The position numbers were made by a program, and so were the translations under genes. A DNA stretch of 48,962 bases, taken from the NCBI RefSeq assembly GCF_020524025.1, contig NZ_JAIVKN010000008.1, positions 1 to 48,962 of the forward strand, given 5' to 3'. This document shows, one piece after another, positions 28,729 to 40,669 of the stretch. This DNA is from Halobacillus litoralis. Lineage in GTDB: Bacteria; Bacillota; Bacilli; Bacillales; Halobacillaceae. A model generated the notes under the pieces. It was not told the DNA's origin and did not search any database. It worked only from the letters and a program-made list of their open reading frames with translations. The stretch's first letter is position 1. Every line of letters begins with the position of its first letter.

Positions 28729-30108
28729 TTAATCTTTTTTGATCGATTTCATTTTACTTGCATAGCCTTCTTTATTCGTCTGGCGGGAACGGGCGATGGA
28801 CAAAGCCTCTGACGGTACGTCTTGATTAATAGTAGATCCAGCGGCAACATATGCGCCTTTCCCTACGGTTACAGGTGCGATTAAGTTTGAATTACAACCA
28901 ATAAACGCATCATCTTCAATAGTCGTCAAATATTTCTTTTCTCCGTCGTAATTCACAGTTATTGTACCACAACCGATGTTCACACCATTTCCGACTTCTG
29001 CATCTCCAATATAGCTTAAATGAGAGACCTTACTTTCGTTTCCTAACTCGGCCTTCTTCACTTCCACGAAGTTCCCGATTTTTACGTCGTTCCCAAGAGA
29101 GGATTGTGGTCGAATATGGGCGAAAGGACCAACCTGGACCCGCTCTCCAATTTGACTATCCGTCGCAACACTCTGCTTGATCGTGGTTTGTGATCCAACA
29201 TGACAGTTGGTAAGTGTCGTATGAGGACCTACAACAGCATCATTCTCAATCGTTGTTTGTCCTTCTAATATACACCCTGGATAAATAACAACATCTTGAC
29301 CAATAGTAACATCAGGTCCGATATACGTTTGATCCGGATCCACCAACGTCACACCATTTCTCATATGTTGCTCGTTCACACGGTTTTTCATTAACTTTTC
29401 TGCTTTAGCTAATGCAACACGATCGTTTACCCCAAGTGATTCAGAAAACACAGGGGTTTGATAAGCACTGATGGTTTCGCCTTGACCTTTTAATATCTCA
29501 ATGACATCCGGAAGGTAATATTCTCCCTGCACGTTATCATTGGATACATTTTTCAGCGCTTCAAAAAGCATGGCATTATCAAAGCAGTACGTTCCAGTAT
29601 TAATTTCCTGAATGGCCTGCTCTTCATCTGAAGCATCCTTCTGCTCCACAATCCGTTCAACCTGACCATTCCCACCACGAATGACACGGCCATATCCGTG
29701 AGGGTCTTCTGCATGCGCGGTTAGAATCGTAGCTTTTGCTTCTTCACGATCATGATGATCCAGAAGCTTTTGCAGGGTTTCGCCCGTCAGCAGTGGTGTA
29801 TCTCCACATACTACAACCGTTGTTCCTTCTTTATCTGCAAGAATCTTATCTGCCTGCAAAACAGCATGTCCGGTCCCAAGCTGTTCTTCCTGGACGACAT
29901 AATGGCTGTCTTCCCCAAGCTGGTCCTGGACTTTTTCCGCACCAAAACCTACAACAGTAATCAATTCTTTTAAGTCTAATGTATTCAATTGGTCTACAAC
30001 ATGCTGGACCATAGGTTTTCCGCATACAGGATGCAAAACTTTATATAGTTTTGATTTCATACGCGTGCCTTGTCCAGCTGCCAGTACAACAGCATATCGA
30101 TTAGTCAT
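28729..30108 (-). CDS. glmU: Bifunctional UDP-GlcNAc pyrophosphorylase / glucosamine-1-phosphate acetyltransferase
   Basis: Makes UDP-GlcNAc, precursor of peptidoglycan and teichoic acids. The 459-residue protein has the N-terminal Rossmann nucleotidyltransferase ([19 protein letters not shown], residues 9-27) and, from about 250, a left-handed beta-helix of hexapeptide repeats with acetyltransferase residues in the [18 protein letters not shown] region. GGAGGT precedes the ATG. It heads glmU-prs from its own promoter. Confidence 0.98.
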   Translation of the reverse strand: MTNRYAVVLAAGQGTRMKSKLYKVLHPVCGKPMVQHVVDQLNTLDLKELITVVGFGAEKVQDQLGEDSHYVVQEEQLGTGHAVLQADKILADKEGTTVVVCGDTPLLTGETLQKLLDHHDREEAKATILTAHAEDPHGYGRVIRGGNGQVERIVEQKDASDEEQAIQEINTGTYCFDNAMLFEALKNVSNDNVQGEYYLPDVIEILKGQGETISAYQTPVFSESLGVNDRVALAKAEKLMKNRVNEQHMRNGVTLVDPDQTYIGPDVTIGQDVVIYPGCILEGQTTIENDAVVGPHTTLTNCHVGSQTTIKQSVATDSQIGERVQVGPFAHIRPQSSLGNDVKIGNFVEVKKAELGNESKVSHLSYIGDAEVGNGVNIGCGTITVNYDGEKKYLTTIEDDAFIGCNSNLIAPVTVGKGAYVAAGSTINQDVPSEALSIARSRQTNKEGYASKMKSIKKD

Positions 30109-30140
30109 GAAAGTACCTCCATCCTAATTATCCACTTTGA

Positions 30141-30169
30141 ATCATATCTTAATCACAAGCTGATTTCAA
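30141..30169 (-). promoter_or_regulatory. glmU-prs sigma-A promoter
   Basis: TTGAAA (30164-30169), 17-bp spacer, TATGAT (30141-30146), about 33 bp before glmU. Confidence 0.8.
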
Positions 30170-30214
30170 CAATAGAGGATAATGGATGAACGTTTTTCAC
30201 AAAAGGTTTATGGA

Positions 30215-30252
30215 TGCTAAAAAAGAGCCTAACCTTAAAGGTTAGACTCTTG
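30215..30252 (-). terminator. spoVG intrinsic terminator
   Basis: AAGAGTCTAACCTT pairs with AAGGTTAGGCTCTT (one wobble) with a minimal loop, followed by TTTT on the minus strand. Confidence 0.92.
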
Positions 30253-30265
30253 GTGTTCGTAAGTA

Positions 30266-30565
30266 TTAAGAAGCACCGGCTTCTTCGAATTCCACCTCTG
30301 CTTCTTCCTCCTCACCGGCCTGGTGATAGGCTTCAAGTACAGCATCCTGAATCTTTCCACGTGTACCTGAATTGATCGGGTGCGCAATGTCTCTGAACTC
30401 ACCATCTGGAGTCCGCTTACTTGGCATTGCTACGAATAAACCATTGTTGCCATCAATCACCCGTATGTCATGGACAACAAACTCCTGATCCAAGGTAATA
30501 GAAGCAATTGCTCGCATTCTTCCATCAGTATTCACGCGTCGCAGTCTTACGTCAGTTACTTCCAT
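30266..30565 (-). CDS. spoVG: Septation regulator / RNA-binding protein SpoVG
   Basis: 99 residues, [20 protein letters not shown] at the N-terminus and [21 protein letters not shown] in the middle, both diagnostic of SpoVG. In B. subtilis it affects asymmetric septation; in other Firmicutes it binds RNA and DNA. The C-terminus is glutamate-rich. It has a clear sigma-H promoter and its own terminator. In B. subtilis yabJ (ridA) lies between purR and spoVG; here that gene is absent. Confidence 0.97.
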   Translation of the reverse strand: MEVTDVRLRRVNTDGRMRAIASITLDQEFVVHDIRVIDGNNGLFVAMPSKRTPDGEFRDIAHPINSGTRGKIQDAVLEAYHQAGEEEEAEVEFEEAGAS

Positions 30566-30608
30566 TAGAATTCACCACCTTTTATACAAAAGAACTTATG
30601 TAACACAA

Positions 30609-30635
30609 ATTCCACAAAACGGGAAAAATTCCTGC
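30609..30635 (-). promoter_or_regulatory. spoVG sigma-H promoter
   Basis: GCAGGAATT (30627-30635) and GTGGAAT (30609-30615), about 11-12 bp apart, match the sigma-H pattern AGGAWWW / GAAT and closely resemble the B. subtilis spoVG promoter. An AT-rich tract (30636-30670) lies just upstream, as in B. subtilis. Confidence 0.82.
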
Positions 30636-30693
30636 TTATTTTCTAAAAAATTTTAATTTTTATAAGCTTCAATTGTAAATTATGGTTTTTCGC

Positions 30694-30728
30694 ATGAAAA
30701 AAGCCCCCATACGAAAGCATGAAGGCCA
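30694..30728 (-). terminator. purR intrinsic terminator
   Basis: GGCCTTCATGC pairs with GTATGGGGGC through several G-T pairs around TTTC, followed by TTTTTT on the minus strand. Confidence 0.85.
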
Positions 30729-30735
30729 TTAAGAA

Positions 30736-31554
30736 TCAGATATTTTCCAGGAGATTTCCCGGTCGAACTTCAATGGATGACTGCCGTTCATCCGCATTTA
30801 CTATTTGTACGAGTGAAAGGTACTCCTCAACGACACGATCTTCTTCTTCATCTTCAGCTTCTGCCAACACACCAATTCCAGCAAGTTCAGCGTCAAATTC
30901 TTTTAACAAGTTGCGCATTCCGTTAATCGTACCGCCTGCTTTCATAAAATCATCGATGATGCAGACTCTTGATCCCTGCTCCAGAGAACGCTTTGTTAAA
31001 ACCATGGTTTGAATCTTGCGGGTGGATCCAGATACATAATTGATACTTACAGTAGATCCTTCAGAGATTTTAGGATCCCGTCTGGCGATGACAACAGGAA
31101 CATTCAAATACGAAGCCACCGCATAAGCAAGAGGAATTCCTTTTGTAGCCACTGTCATGACAACATCGACGTTTTTGTCTCTAAAAGCAGAAGCAAACAA
31201 ACGCCCGATATTCCGCGTAGTTTCCGGATCCCCAAGGATATCACTCATAAATAAGTAGCCACCTGGAAGCAGCCTTTCAGGATCCTCCAACTTATCACAA
31301 AGTTCACTCACAAAGGTGCGGCTGTATTCCTGTGAAAATACAGGGATATATTTCACTCCGCCTGCAGCACCGGAAACGCTCTCCAAATAGCCAATCCCTT
31401 CATGCTTGAACATCTTATTAATAATTCCAAGATCTTCACTGATTGATGACTTCGCTGCTTCATACTTCTCGGAGAAATATGGAAGAGATATTAACTCTCT
31501 TGGTCGATCAAGAATAAAATGAGTCATCGCGACAAGCCTTTCACTTCTTTTCAT
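30736..31554 (-). CDS. purR: Purine operon repressor PurR
   Basis: Represses pur genes; PRPP releases it. The 272-residue protein has an N-terminal winged helix (about 1-72) fused to a phosphoribosyltransferase-like domain with the PRPP motif VCIIDDFMKAGGTI (197-210). The catalytic activity is lost in this family, as known for PurR. It lies 61 bp after ispE, with a promoter and two inverted PurBox-like sites in between, so autoregulation is likely. Confidence 0.96.
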   Translation of the reverse strand: MKRSERLVAMTHFILDRPRELISLPYFSEKYEAAKSSISEDLGIINKMFKHEGIGYLESVSGAAGGVKYIPVFSQEYSRTFVSELCDKLEDPERLLPGGYLFMSDILGDPETTRNIGRLFASAFRDKNVDVVMTVATKGIPLAYAVASYLNVPVVIARRDPKISEGSTVSINYVSGSTRKIQTMVLTKRSLEQGSRVCIIDDFMKAGGTINGMRNLLKEFDAELAGIGVLAEAEDEEEDRVVEEYLSLVQIVNADERQSSIEVRPGNLLENI

Positions 31555-31568
31555 AGTAAGGACACCTC

Positions 31569-31614
31569 AAAATCCGAATGTTTTCTATAAATATAACAGA
31601 TTTGTACGGAATTT
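31569..31614 (-). promoter_or_regulatory. Paired PurBox-like operator of purR
   Basis: Two imperfect PurBoxes in inverted orientation: AAATTCCGTACAAAT (31600-31614) and AACATTCGGATTT (around 31569-31583), about 16-17 bp apart. Each differs from the AWWWCCGAACWWT consensus at one or two core positions, but spacing and orientation match known PurR operators. Confidence 0.6.
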
Positions 31615-31619
31615 ATCAA
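31591..31619 (-). promoter_or_regulatory. purR sigma-A promoter
   Basis: TTGATA (31614-31619), 17-bp spacer, TTATAT (31591-31596), or TATATT with an 18-bp spacer. The -35 overlaps the ispE stop codon, and the PurBox pair straddles the promoter. Confidence 0.68.
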
Positions 31620-32482
31620 GAGGTTTCTTGGTATCCAAGCATCCTTACCATATAAACTTCCGTACAAAAACCTTTCAGGCTGTTATAAATACGCTGCGCG
31701 CGCGCATCATGTTCAACCAGGCAGAAAACAGTCGGTCCGCTTCCACTCATGAGTACGGCATCCGCACCCGCCTGTTTCATCTGCTCTTTAATTTGTCCAA
31801 CTTCCTCATGTAATCCTAACGTTACCCCCTCAAGGGTGTTTCCTACATGAGAACAAATCCCGCGATAGTCGCCTTTTTTTAATGAATGGACCATAGCTTC
31901 CGTATCAGGATGTTCGGCTTTTTTTAAATCGAGCCGTTGATAAACGGTCTGCGTTGAGACACCAATGGTCGGTTTAGACAACACCACCCAGCAGGGGGGC
32001 GGAGCTGGCAGGGCCTTCACTTTCTCTCCACGGCCTGTAGCTAAAGCTGTTCCTCCATGAACACAAAAAGATACATCCGAACCAATCTCTGCACCAAGGT
32101 CAGCAAGCTCATCCATAGAAAGACCAAGATTCCACATCCGGTTGACCCCTCGTAATACAGCAGCAGCATCACTGCTCCCTCCGGCCAGACCAGCTGCGAC
32201 TGGGATATTCTTTTCAATAAATATTTTGACGCCCTCTTTCACTTGGAATCGATCTTTGAGCAATTTGGCAGCACGATATGCTAAGTTGCGTTCATCATTT
32301 GGAACGAACCTGCTTTCGGACTCCACTTTGATATCTCCACTCTGAAGAAGTGTCAGTTCTATGCGATCAGCTAGATCTACAGTCGTCATGACCATTTCTA
32401 CTTCATGAAACCCGTCCGCACGTTTGTATAAAACATCTAGCGACAAATTTATTTTCGCAGGAGCTTTTTCAAGTATTTGCAT
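31616..32482 (-). CDS. ispE: 4-diphosphocytidyl-2-C-methyl-D-erythritol kinase
   Basis: GHMP kinase of the non-mevalonate isoprenoid pathway. The 288-residue protein begins with [12 protein letters not shown] (K10) and carries the ATP-binding glycine loop [17 protein letters not shown] (94-110) and C-terminal [17 protein letters not shown] lies five bases before the ATG. Confidence 0.97.
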   Translation of the reverse strand: MQILEKAPAKINLSLDVLYKRADGFHEVEMVMTTVDLADRIELTLLQSGDIKVESESRFVPNDERNLAYRAAKLLKDRFQVKEGVKIFIEKNIPVAAGLAGGSSDAAAVLRGVNRMWNLGLSMDELADLGAEIGSDVSFCVHGGTALATGRGEKVKALPAPPPCWVVLSKPTIGVSTQTVYQRLDLKKAEHPDTEAMVHSLKKGDYRGICSHVGNTLEGVTLGLHEEVGQIKEQMKQAGADAVLMSGSGPTVFCLVEHDARAQRIYNSLKGFCTEVYMVRMLGYQETS

Positions 32483-32515
32483 GCAAGCACCTCATCTTCA
32501 AGATTATCTGAAAGC

Positions 32516-32524
32516 ATTGTACCA
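32516..32524 (-). promoter_or_regulatory. ispE extended -10 promoter
   Basis: TGGTACAAT combines TGn with TACAAT (32516-32521), about 34 bp before ispE; no good -35 is visible. Confidence 0.55.
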
Positions 32525-32589
32525 TATTTCTCGTCTAAAAGAGCGACCAGACCGATTCTACCTGCCTTCTTTGAAGGTACACCTATATG

Positions 32590-32625
32590 TATAAAAACCC
32601 CTTGATGCAGAAGCACCAAGGGGAG
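32590..32625 (-). terminator. sspF intrinsic terminator
   Basis: CCCCTTGGTGC pairs with GCATCAAGGGG (wobble) around TTCT, followed by TTTTT on the minus strand, just after the sspF stop. Confidence 0.92.
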
Positions 32626-32628
32626 TGT

Positions 32629-32808
32629 TCAGTTCTGGCTTTTCACCATTTGTTCTTCTGCCATTTGAATGGCTCGTTTTACCATATTACCGGCATCGCG
32701 CCCAGTGATGCCGCCCCATCCGTCTTTCTCTACCTTGTCGTAAAACCCAAGCTCTCTCGCGATCTCTTCCTTCAACGAATCGGACATCATGCTGCGCTTA
32801 CGTCCCAT
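32629..32808 (-). CDS. sspF: Small acid-soluble spore protein SspF (alpha/beta-type)
   Basis: A 59-residue protein starting [20 protein letters not shown], with [20 protein letters not shown] and [13 protein letters not shown], the conserved alpha/beta-type SASP core. Such proteins coat forespore DNA and protect it from UV and heat, and are degraded by GPR at germination. AAAGGAG precedes the ATG. Position between veg and ispE matches B. subtilis. It is flanked by a sigma-G promoter and a strong terminator. Confidence 0.95.
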   Translation of the reverse strand: MGRKRSMMSDSLKEEIARELGFYDKVEKDGWGGITGRDAGNMVKRAIQMAEEQMVKSQN

Positions 32809-32849
32809 CGTCTTCAGCTCCTTTCGCTTTCACTCAGCTACGACAACGT

Positions 32850-32878
32850 TAGTATGTGTAAATTCCTCTGCAATGTGC
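32850..32878 (-). promoter_or_regulatory. sspF sigma-G promoter
   Basis: CATACTA (32850-32856), 17-bp spacer, GCACA (32874-32878). The -10 is identical to that at spoVT; the -35 has one mismatch to GCATA. Confidence 0.65.
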
Positions 32879-33013
32879 AAGGGATTTGTATGTATTTATG
32901 GAATTTAATTCTAGAACGTTTGAATGCAGACAAACAGCGCCAGACTCGTTAACCTTTGGCATCTTAATGGATAAATCCAGTCAAATCATGAATGGTTCAA
33001 CGAAAACAAGACA

Positions 33014-33049
33014 AAATAAAAAAGCAGCAAACGGAAGGTTCACTGCTCA
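33014..33049 (-). terminator. veg terminator
   Basis: AGCAGTGAAC pairs with GTTTGCTGCT around CTTCC, followed by TTTTTT on the minus strand. The stem includes the veg stop codon. Confidence 0.85.
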
Positions 33050-33300
33050 AGTGCCATAGTTTGTAGGTCGTCGAAGTTTAGTTCGACTGTCTCTGTAAGT
33101 ACATCTGCATAGCTGTATGATACACGTTCAAAAGCATTTTCTTCTTGGTCCAGTTCTACAATGAAAACAGCAGGATAAGTTTCTGCCAGAATACCGGAAC
33201 GTTCAATTGTTTTTCGACGTCCACCATTTGCTTTCAATGTTAGACGTTTACCAATCTGCCCTTCAAGGGATTGCTTGATTTCTACTAACGTTTTAGCCAC
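33040..33300 (-). CDS. veg: Veg protein
   Basis: 86 residues from GTG 33300 (GAGGTGGAG upstream), starting [14 protein letters not shown]. The block [18 protein letters not shown] and [18 protein letters not shown] are almost invariant in the family. In B. subtilis Veg is abundant and stimulates biofilm genes by countering SinR; the mechanism is not fully known. It is driven by a strong promoter whose flank resembles the classical B. subtilis veg promoter. Confidence 0.95.
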   Translation of the reverse strand: MAKTLVEIKQSLEGQIGKRLTLKANGGRRKTIERSGILAETYPAVFIVELDQEENAFERVSYSYADVLTETVELNFDDLQTMALEQ

Positions 33301-33323
33301 TGCACTCCACCTCACTGTATTTT

Positions 33324-33352
33324 ATCTTATCACGGTTAACGGACAAAGTCAA
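33324..33352 (-). promoter_or_regulatory. veg sigma-A promoter
   Basis: TTGACT (33347-33352), 17-bp spacer, TAAGAT (33324-33329). The bases before the -35 (ATTTTAT) match the flank of the B. subtilis veg promoter. The rest of the gap to yabG (33353-33552) is AT-rich with no gene seen. Confidence 0.85.
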
Positions 33353-33551
33353 ATAAAATATTCAATTATACCAACATGCGAAAAACAATGCAACAGAATG
33401 ATATAAATAATCCGTCCTGGTTAGGTTATCCAATGCATGAAAAAGTATGTATAATTTATTTAAAAATCTCCATGATCTAATGCGTGCCTTTTTTCTATAT
33501 ATAATTGAGATCTGAAGGTGCCTGAAAAAGGGGGCCGTCATACAGCAAACA

Positions 33552-33585
33552 CAAAAAAAGCCGTTGTTTCTTGAAGAAACAACGG
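33552..33585 (-). terminator. yabG intrinsic terminator
   Basis: CCGTTGTTTCTT pairs perfectly with AAGAAACAACGG, followed by CTTTTTTT on the minus strand. Confidence 0.94.
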
Positions 33586-34458
33586 TTATAACTCTTCTTG
33601 GTTTTCTGTATAAGGAATACCTATTCGAAGCAGCCCTTTTGTCTCTATTCCTCCAAGTCCATCCTGTCCACTAATGGTATTCCGGATCACTTCCCATATG
33701 TTGATATGGTCCATAAAGGAGGTATAAGCCACCCTGGCCGCTACATAAACCGGATCGATTGCATGGATATTCACGCGGGCTGGCGAGCTGGCAAAATTAG
33801 CTCCCGCTCGTATAATAGACTCAAAGTGGGACTGACAGGCCCCTGCAAATACAACCAATTGGTCAAAGTTTGGATATTTCCGCCTTATATTTCTTACCGC
33901 TTCTACAAAATACCGGGAATGGCGGTAGGACTCTAACTCCCTCACCGATCCTTTTGCTTTAGAGTACGAGTCATGTCCTGTTAAGACGACAATTTCCGGG
34001 TGTACTTTTTCTATTAAAGGCAGGACTTGGTCCGGCATCTCTTTTTCATGAAGGTACTGACCATGAACCTGCAGCCCTAACTGCTCATATAGAGCAATAC
34101 ATTTTTTCAAGAATAATGGGTCCCCATCAATATGAAGAATACGGGGAGGGATTTGGAAGTAATTTGTTTCTTCCTTACTTGCGTACCCACTTCCTGCTTC
34201 AGCCTCTCGCTTTTCCCTCAGCAGCCTGTAATCCTGCCGAAAAAGTCGATAGGAATAGGCTTCCTGTTCATCCACTTTCCTTTTTCTTCTATGGTATTCA
34301 GCTCCGGTCACTTTTTCAATATCATCAAGCGGTGCATCGGCTTCAAGTCGTACGTGTTCTCCCATCAATGTAACCATTGAAGCCGTTTTTGTCTGCACCC
34401 GAAAAATAATGTCATGCTGATACGACTTCCTTGTTACAAGATCTCCCGTTGAAATCAT
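33586..34458 (-). CDS. yabG: Sporulation-specific cysteine protease YabG
   Basis: Coat-associated protease that trims SpoIVA, SafA and other coat proteins in the mother cell. From ATG 34458 (GAGGTGGGG upstream) it has 290 residues, equal to the B. subtilis protein. The N-terminal GDLVTRKSYQHDIIFRV is typical; conserved segments VVLTGHDSYSK, FAGACQSHFESIIRAG (candidate catalytic cysteine) and SSPARVNIHAIDPVYVA follow. A sigma-K-like -10 lies about 30 bp upstream. Confidence 0.94.
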   Translation of the reverse strand: MISTGDLVTRKSYQHDIIFRVQTKTASMVTLMGEHVRLEADAPLDDIEKVTGAEYHRRKRKVDEQEAYSYRLFRQDYRLLREKREAEAGSGYASKEETNYFQIPPRILHIDGDPLFLKKCIALYEQLGLQVHGQYLHEKEMPDQVLPLIEKVHPEIVVLTGHDSYSKAKGSVRELESYRHSRYFVEAVRNIRRKYPNFDQLVVFAGACQSHFESIIRAGANFASSPARVNIHAIDPVYVAARVAYTSFMDHINIWEVIRNTISGQDGLGGIETKGLLRIGIPYTENQEEL

Positions 34459-34488
34459 CACTTCCCCACCTCACTCTAAACACTACTG

Positions 34489-34517
34489 TAGTGTATGTGA
34501 GAACATGGGCTTTGTGT
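34489..34517 (-). promoter_or_regulatory. yabG sigma-K-like promoter
   Basis: CATACACTA (34489-34497) matches the sigma-K -10 CATAnnnTA. An ACACA run lies 15-16 bp upstream, consistent with the short sigma-K -35. B. subtilis yabG is known to be sigma-K dependent. Confidence 0.65.
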
Positions 34518-34527
34518 CTATGGAATA

Positions 34528-35950
<1,423 letters not shown>

Positions 35951-36050
35951 GGTCTTTTCCCCCTGTATCGTTCCCACATTCATCTTTTCATAGCATACCA
36001 TGAGTCTATACACGGAAAAAAGCAGAGGAGTTCTTCCTCTGCTGTCTTTA

Positions 36051-37298
36051 TTAATCCAATATTTTAACTTTTACATTCCGCGAGCCAAACCTAAGCGCTT
36101 CGCTCTTCGAAGGAACAAAGAGGTCAATCCGGCTTCCGTTAATAGCTCCACCAGTATCTCCAGCAACAGCGTATCCGTATCCTTCAACCCAGACACGACT
36201 CCCTAAAGGAATCACGCTTGGATCTACAGCTACCACTTTTTTGTTGGGATTTGCTTTCAAGTTAATTCCTGTGGCCGTAATTCCTGAACACCCTGCACAA
36301 TTAGCTGTATAGGCCGTGGCATGCATATAAAGGGTTTTCGAAGCACTTGTGTTTCCTCTTGAAACATTCGTTGATGCTTCAGATGCTGAATTGGAAGAAC
36401 TTTTGGAAGCAGGTGCTGCAACTGGCGCTTTTTTCTCGACTTTCGTCCCCAGCGCTACTACTTGTGTCTGGCTCTCTTTTTCCACAGTCTCTTCAACTAA
36501 CTCGCGACTTGCTTCTTTACCATTCTTTATAATGACTTCATATTTCTTCGTAATCAGGCCTTTTTCTCCTGATTCCAAAACTTTCTTCTCACCTTTAGGT
36601 AATGAATCATCTTTTTTAGTTTTTACGGAATAATCGACTTCTTCCTCGACGATGTCGGTCACCTTCTCCACTCGTGTAATGGTAAGCGGTGAATCTTCGG
36701 TTATCCGTTCATCTGTAGAATAGTTCATCTCATCGAGTTCGTTGAGTGTAATTCCCTGATTAGAAATGAACGTTTCAGCCGTGACACCTGTCGTCCAAAC
36801 TTTTTTCTCGTCTCCTCCATCATTGAGGGTGACTTGAAAGGCCTTGTCAACTTGGATATCCATTCCGTTTTGTACAGGAGCATCAAACGCATGAGAGATT
36901 TTATCCCTCTCTTTTACATCAAGGTCCTGTTCTTCAAGAAATTCTCCTATTGTAGAAGCCGTCGTGTAATATTCTTCTTTAGCATTTTGATCAACAGCTA
37001 GATTAATAGACTTAGATGCTATGTATTCAACATCCATCCCAAACTCTACTGGATCTGATAATTTATGTGATAGTTCGTCATGCTGATGAACCGTGATATC
37101 AAGTTCAGAAAGTAAATCACTGACGGTATCTGCATGAGTACGTATGAGTTCTGTATTTCCGTTGTGAGTCACTTGAACTGAAGCTTTGGTAGCTTCAAAT
37201 GAAACGGTAACTAAAAAGGCGATGCATAGGACGGCAAACAGTGCTGCCCAAATCTTCATGTTTGATATGAACGATTTTAACATATTTCCTATTTTCAT
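36051..37298 (-). CDS. yabE: Cell-wall-binding protein YabE (DUF348, G5 and 3D domains)
   Basis: Exported muralytic-type protein related to resuscitation-promoting factors (Rpf/Sps). The 415-residue protein has an N-terminal membrane anchor or signal (about 14-36), three DUF348 (ubiquitin-like) repeats (about 40-210), a G5 domain (about 215-290), a low-complexity serine linker, and a C-terminal 3D domain with aspartates in AVDPSVIPLGS, AGDTGGAI and IDLFV (about 325-415). Putative role is cell-wall turnover; the enzyme activity is inferred. In B. subtilis it is under sigma-X/sigma-M antisense control; I saw no antisense promoter here. Confidence 0.93.
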   Translation of the reverse strand: MKIGNMLKSFISNMKIWAALFAVLCIAFLVTVSFEATKASVQVTHNGNTELIRTHADTVSDLLSELDITVHQHDELSHKLSDPVEFGMDVEYIASKSINLAVDQNAKEEYYTTASTIGEFLEEQDLDVKERDKISHAFDAPVQNGMDIQVDKAFQVTLNDGGDEKKVWTTGVTAETFISNQGITLNELDEMNYSTDERITEDSPLTITRVEKVTDIVEEEVDYSVKTKKDDSLPKGEKKVLESGEKGLITKKYEVIIKNGKEASRELVEETVEKESQTQVVALGTKVEKKAPVAAPASKSSSNSASEASTNVSRGNTSASKTLYMHATAYTANCAGCSGITATGINLKANPNKKVVAVDPSVIPLGSRVWVEGYGYAVAGDTGGAINGSRIDLFVPSKSEALRFGSRNVKVKILD

Positions 37299-37329
37299 CC
37301 TTCGGCCTCCTCTCTAAAGCACGCGTTTT

Positions 37330-37358
37330 ATTGTAGTCAAGTGACAAATTGAAGTCAA
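37330..37358 (-). promoter_or_regulatory. yabE sigma-A promoter
   Basis: TTGACT (37353-37358), 17-bp spacer, TACAAT (37330-37335), about 30 bp before yabE. Confidence 0.82.
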
Positions 37359-37373
37359 CTAGATTTCTCTTCC

Positions 37374-37416
37374 AAAAAAAAAAAGAGAAGCCAGTAGACC
37401 ATCACTGACTTCTCTA
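37374..37416 (-). terminator. tatD intrinsic terminator
   Basis: AGAGAAGTCAGT pairs with ACTGGCTTCTCT around an eight-base loop, followed by eleven T residues on the minus strand. It lies about 100 bp after the tatD stop; the stretch between holds a small palindrome (TAACA...TGTTA) and no gene. Confidence 0.92.
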
Positions 37417-37512
37417 TTATGCTATTTTACCTAGTTGATTAACATAACAAACGTGTTACAATTCCCATACAATTCTACATGTTTTGTAATATTGAGACCT
37501 TAGCCCCCTAAA

Positions 37513-38283
37513 TTACGCTTGAATGCGGAAAAATTCGAGAGCATTCGACGTCGTAACTTGACTAACTTCTTCATACGAAATCCCTTTTAGCTCTGCAATT
37601 TGTTCTGCTACCAACTGAACATAAGCCGGTTCATTTCTCTTTCCCCGATTAGGATGCGGAGCTAGAAATGGGCAGTCAGTTTCTATCAGCAAATGCTTAA
37701 GATCGATGGCTTCTGCTACTTCTTTTGGTAACTTTGCATTTTTAAAGGTGACAGGACCACCCAGAGAAATCATAAAGTTCATATCAATACACTCTTTCGC
37801 TGTTTCCACCGGACCGCTGTAGCAGTGCATAATCCCGCCTACTTCTGAAGCCTCTTCTTCTTTTAAGATCTCAACAATATCATCGGTTGCTTCACGGTTG
37901 TGGATAATGATTGGCATGTTCACCTTTTTAGCCAGGCGGATTTGTTTACGAAACACTTCCTTTTGAACATCAGCAGGTGATTTGTCCCAATGGTAATCAA
38001 GCCCCATTTCACCAATCGCCACGACTTTTGGATGTAAGGAAAGCTCTTCAATCCAGTCTAAATCCGCTTCTGTCATGTCTACAGCATCAACGGGATGCCA
38101 TCCGACAGCAGCATAAATGTGATCGTACGTTTCTGCAATTTCAATCGCCTTAGGAATTGTCTTTCGATCGAAACCCACAACCGTCATATATTGAACACCC
38201 GCTTCATGGGCACGTTCAATCGTCTGCTCTAAATCCTCTTCAAACTGATCTGCGTTTAAATGGACGTGTGTATCAAAAAGCAT
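37513..38283 (-). CDS. tatD: TatD-family metal-dependent DNase
   Basis: Amidohydrolase-fold 3'-5' exonuclease (YabD in B. subtilis). From ATG 38283 (AAAGGTGGAG upstream) it has 256 residues. Metal ligands are in MLFDTHVHLN (H8, H10 of the protein), IGEMGLDYHW (E), HNREA and HCYSG, and the final LLIETDCPFLAPHPNRG is a family signature. It follows metG, as in most Bacillaceae. Confidence 0.95.
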   Translation of the reverse strand: MLFDTHVHLNADQFEEDLEQTIERAHEAGVQYMTVVGFDRKTIPKAIEIAETYDHIYAAVGWHPVDAVDMTEADLDWIEELSLHPKVVAIGEMGLDYHWDKSPADVQKEVFRKQIRLAKKVNMPIIIHNREATDDIVEILKEEEASEVGGIMHCYSGPVETAKECIDMNFMISLGGPVTFKNAKLPKEVAEAIDLKHLLIETDCPFLAPHPNRGKRNEPAYVQLVAEQIAELKGISYEEVSQVTTSNALEFFRIQA

Positions 38284-38311
38284 AAGTTTCTCCACCTTTC
38301 TACATTCATTG

Positions 38312-38349
38312 GAAAAGGGAAAGCGCTGATAAGAGCTTTCCCTTTTTTC
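38312..38349 (-). terminator. metG terminator
   Basis: AAAGGGAAAGCTC pairs with GCGCTTTCCCTTT around TTATCA; the T-tail is short (TTTTCC), so read-through into tatD is likely. Confidence 0.8.
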
Positions 38350-38356
38350 ATCCTTG

Positions 38357-40327
<1,971 letters not shown>

Positions 40328-40407
40328 TCATAAATCTTCGATACGCCTAAAAAGGCCATGGTCTCATTCTATCGATTTATCTTCTTTATTTCCATTCCTA
40401 ACATTAA

Positions 40408-40437
40408 AATATACCGAATAAGAAGTAAAACTGTCAA
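40408..40437 (-). promoter_or_regulatory. metG sigma-A promoter
   Basis: TTGACA (40432-40437), 18-bp spacer, TATATT (40408-40413), about 95 bp before metG. Confidence 0.82.
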
Positions 40438-40536
40438 AAGTAACAAACATATTTGTTTAACATCTGTAAATACTCTGGTAAAATATAATGTACAACCACA
40501 CCGTTGGATAAACTATCCATAAATGGAAACCCCGTC

Positions 40537-40595
40537 AAAAAGGGAGGAAGAGGCAGGCCTGTACATGTCGCTTTTCACCCCTTTTTATATACCTC
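40537..40595 (+). other. Alternative inverted repeats upstream of abrB
   Basis: AAAAAGGG near 40537-40544 can pair with a CCCCTTTTT about 35 nt downstream, while the overlapping AGGGAGG can pair with CCTCCCT a little further on. The two stems exclude each other. A possible extended -10 (TGGTAAAAT) lies upstream near 40477-40485 on the plus strand. The 40438-40638 stretch contains no ORF; whether it is a leader of a second abrB promoter or a small RNA cannot be decided here. Confidence 0.35.
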
Positions 40596-40638
40596 CCTCA
40601 GTATGTGTTTCTGGAAATCTCTACAGACCTTTTAGGAA

Positions 40639-40667
40639 TTGACACGTCTGGGAATGGTTGGTACTAT
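40639..40667 (+). promoter_or_regulatory. abrB sigma-A promoter
   Basis: TTGACA (40639-40644), 17-bp spacer, TACTAT (40662-40667). Strong, near consensus. Confidence 0.9.
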
Positions 40668-40669
40668 AG

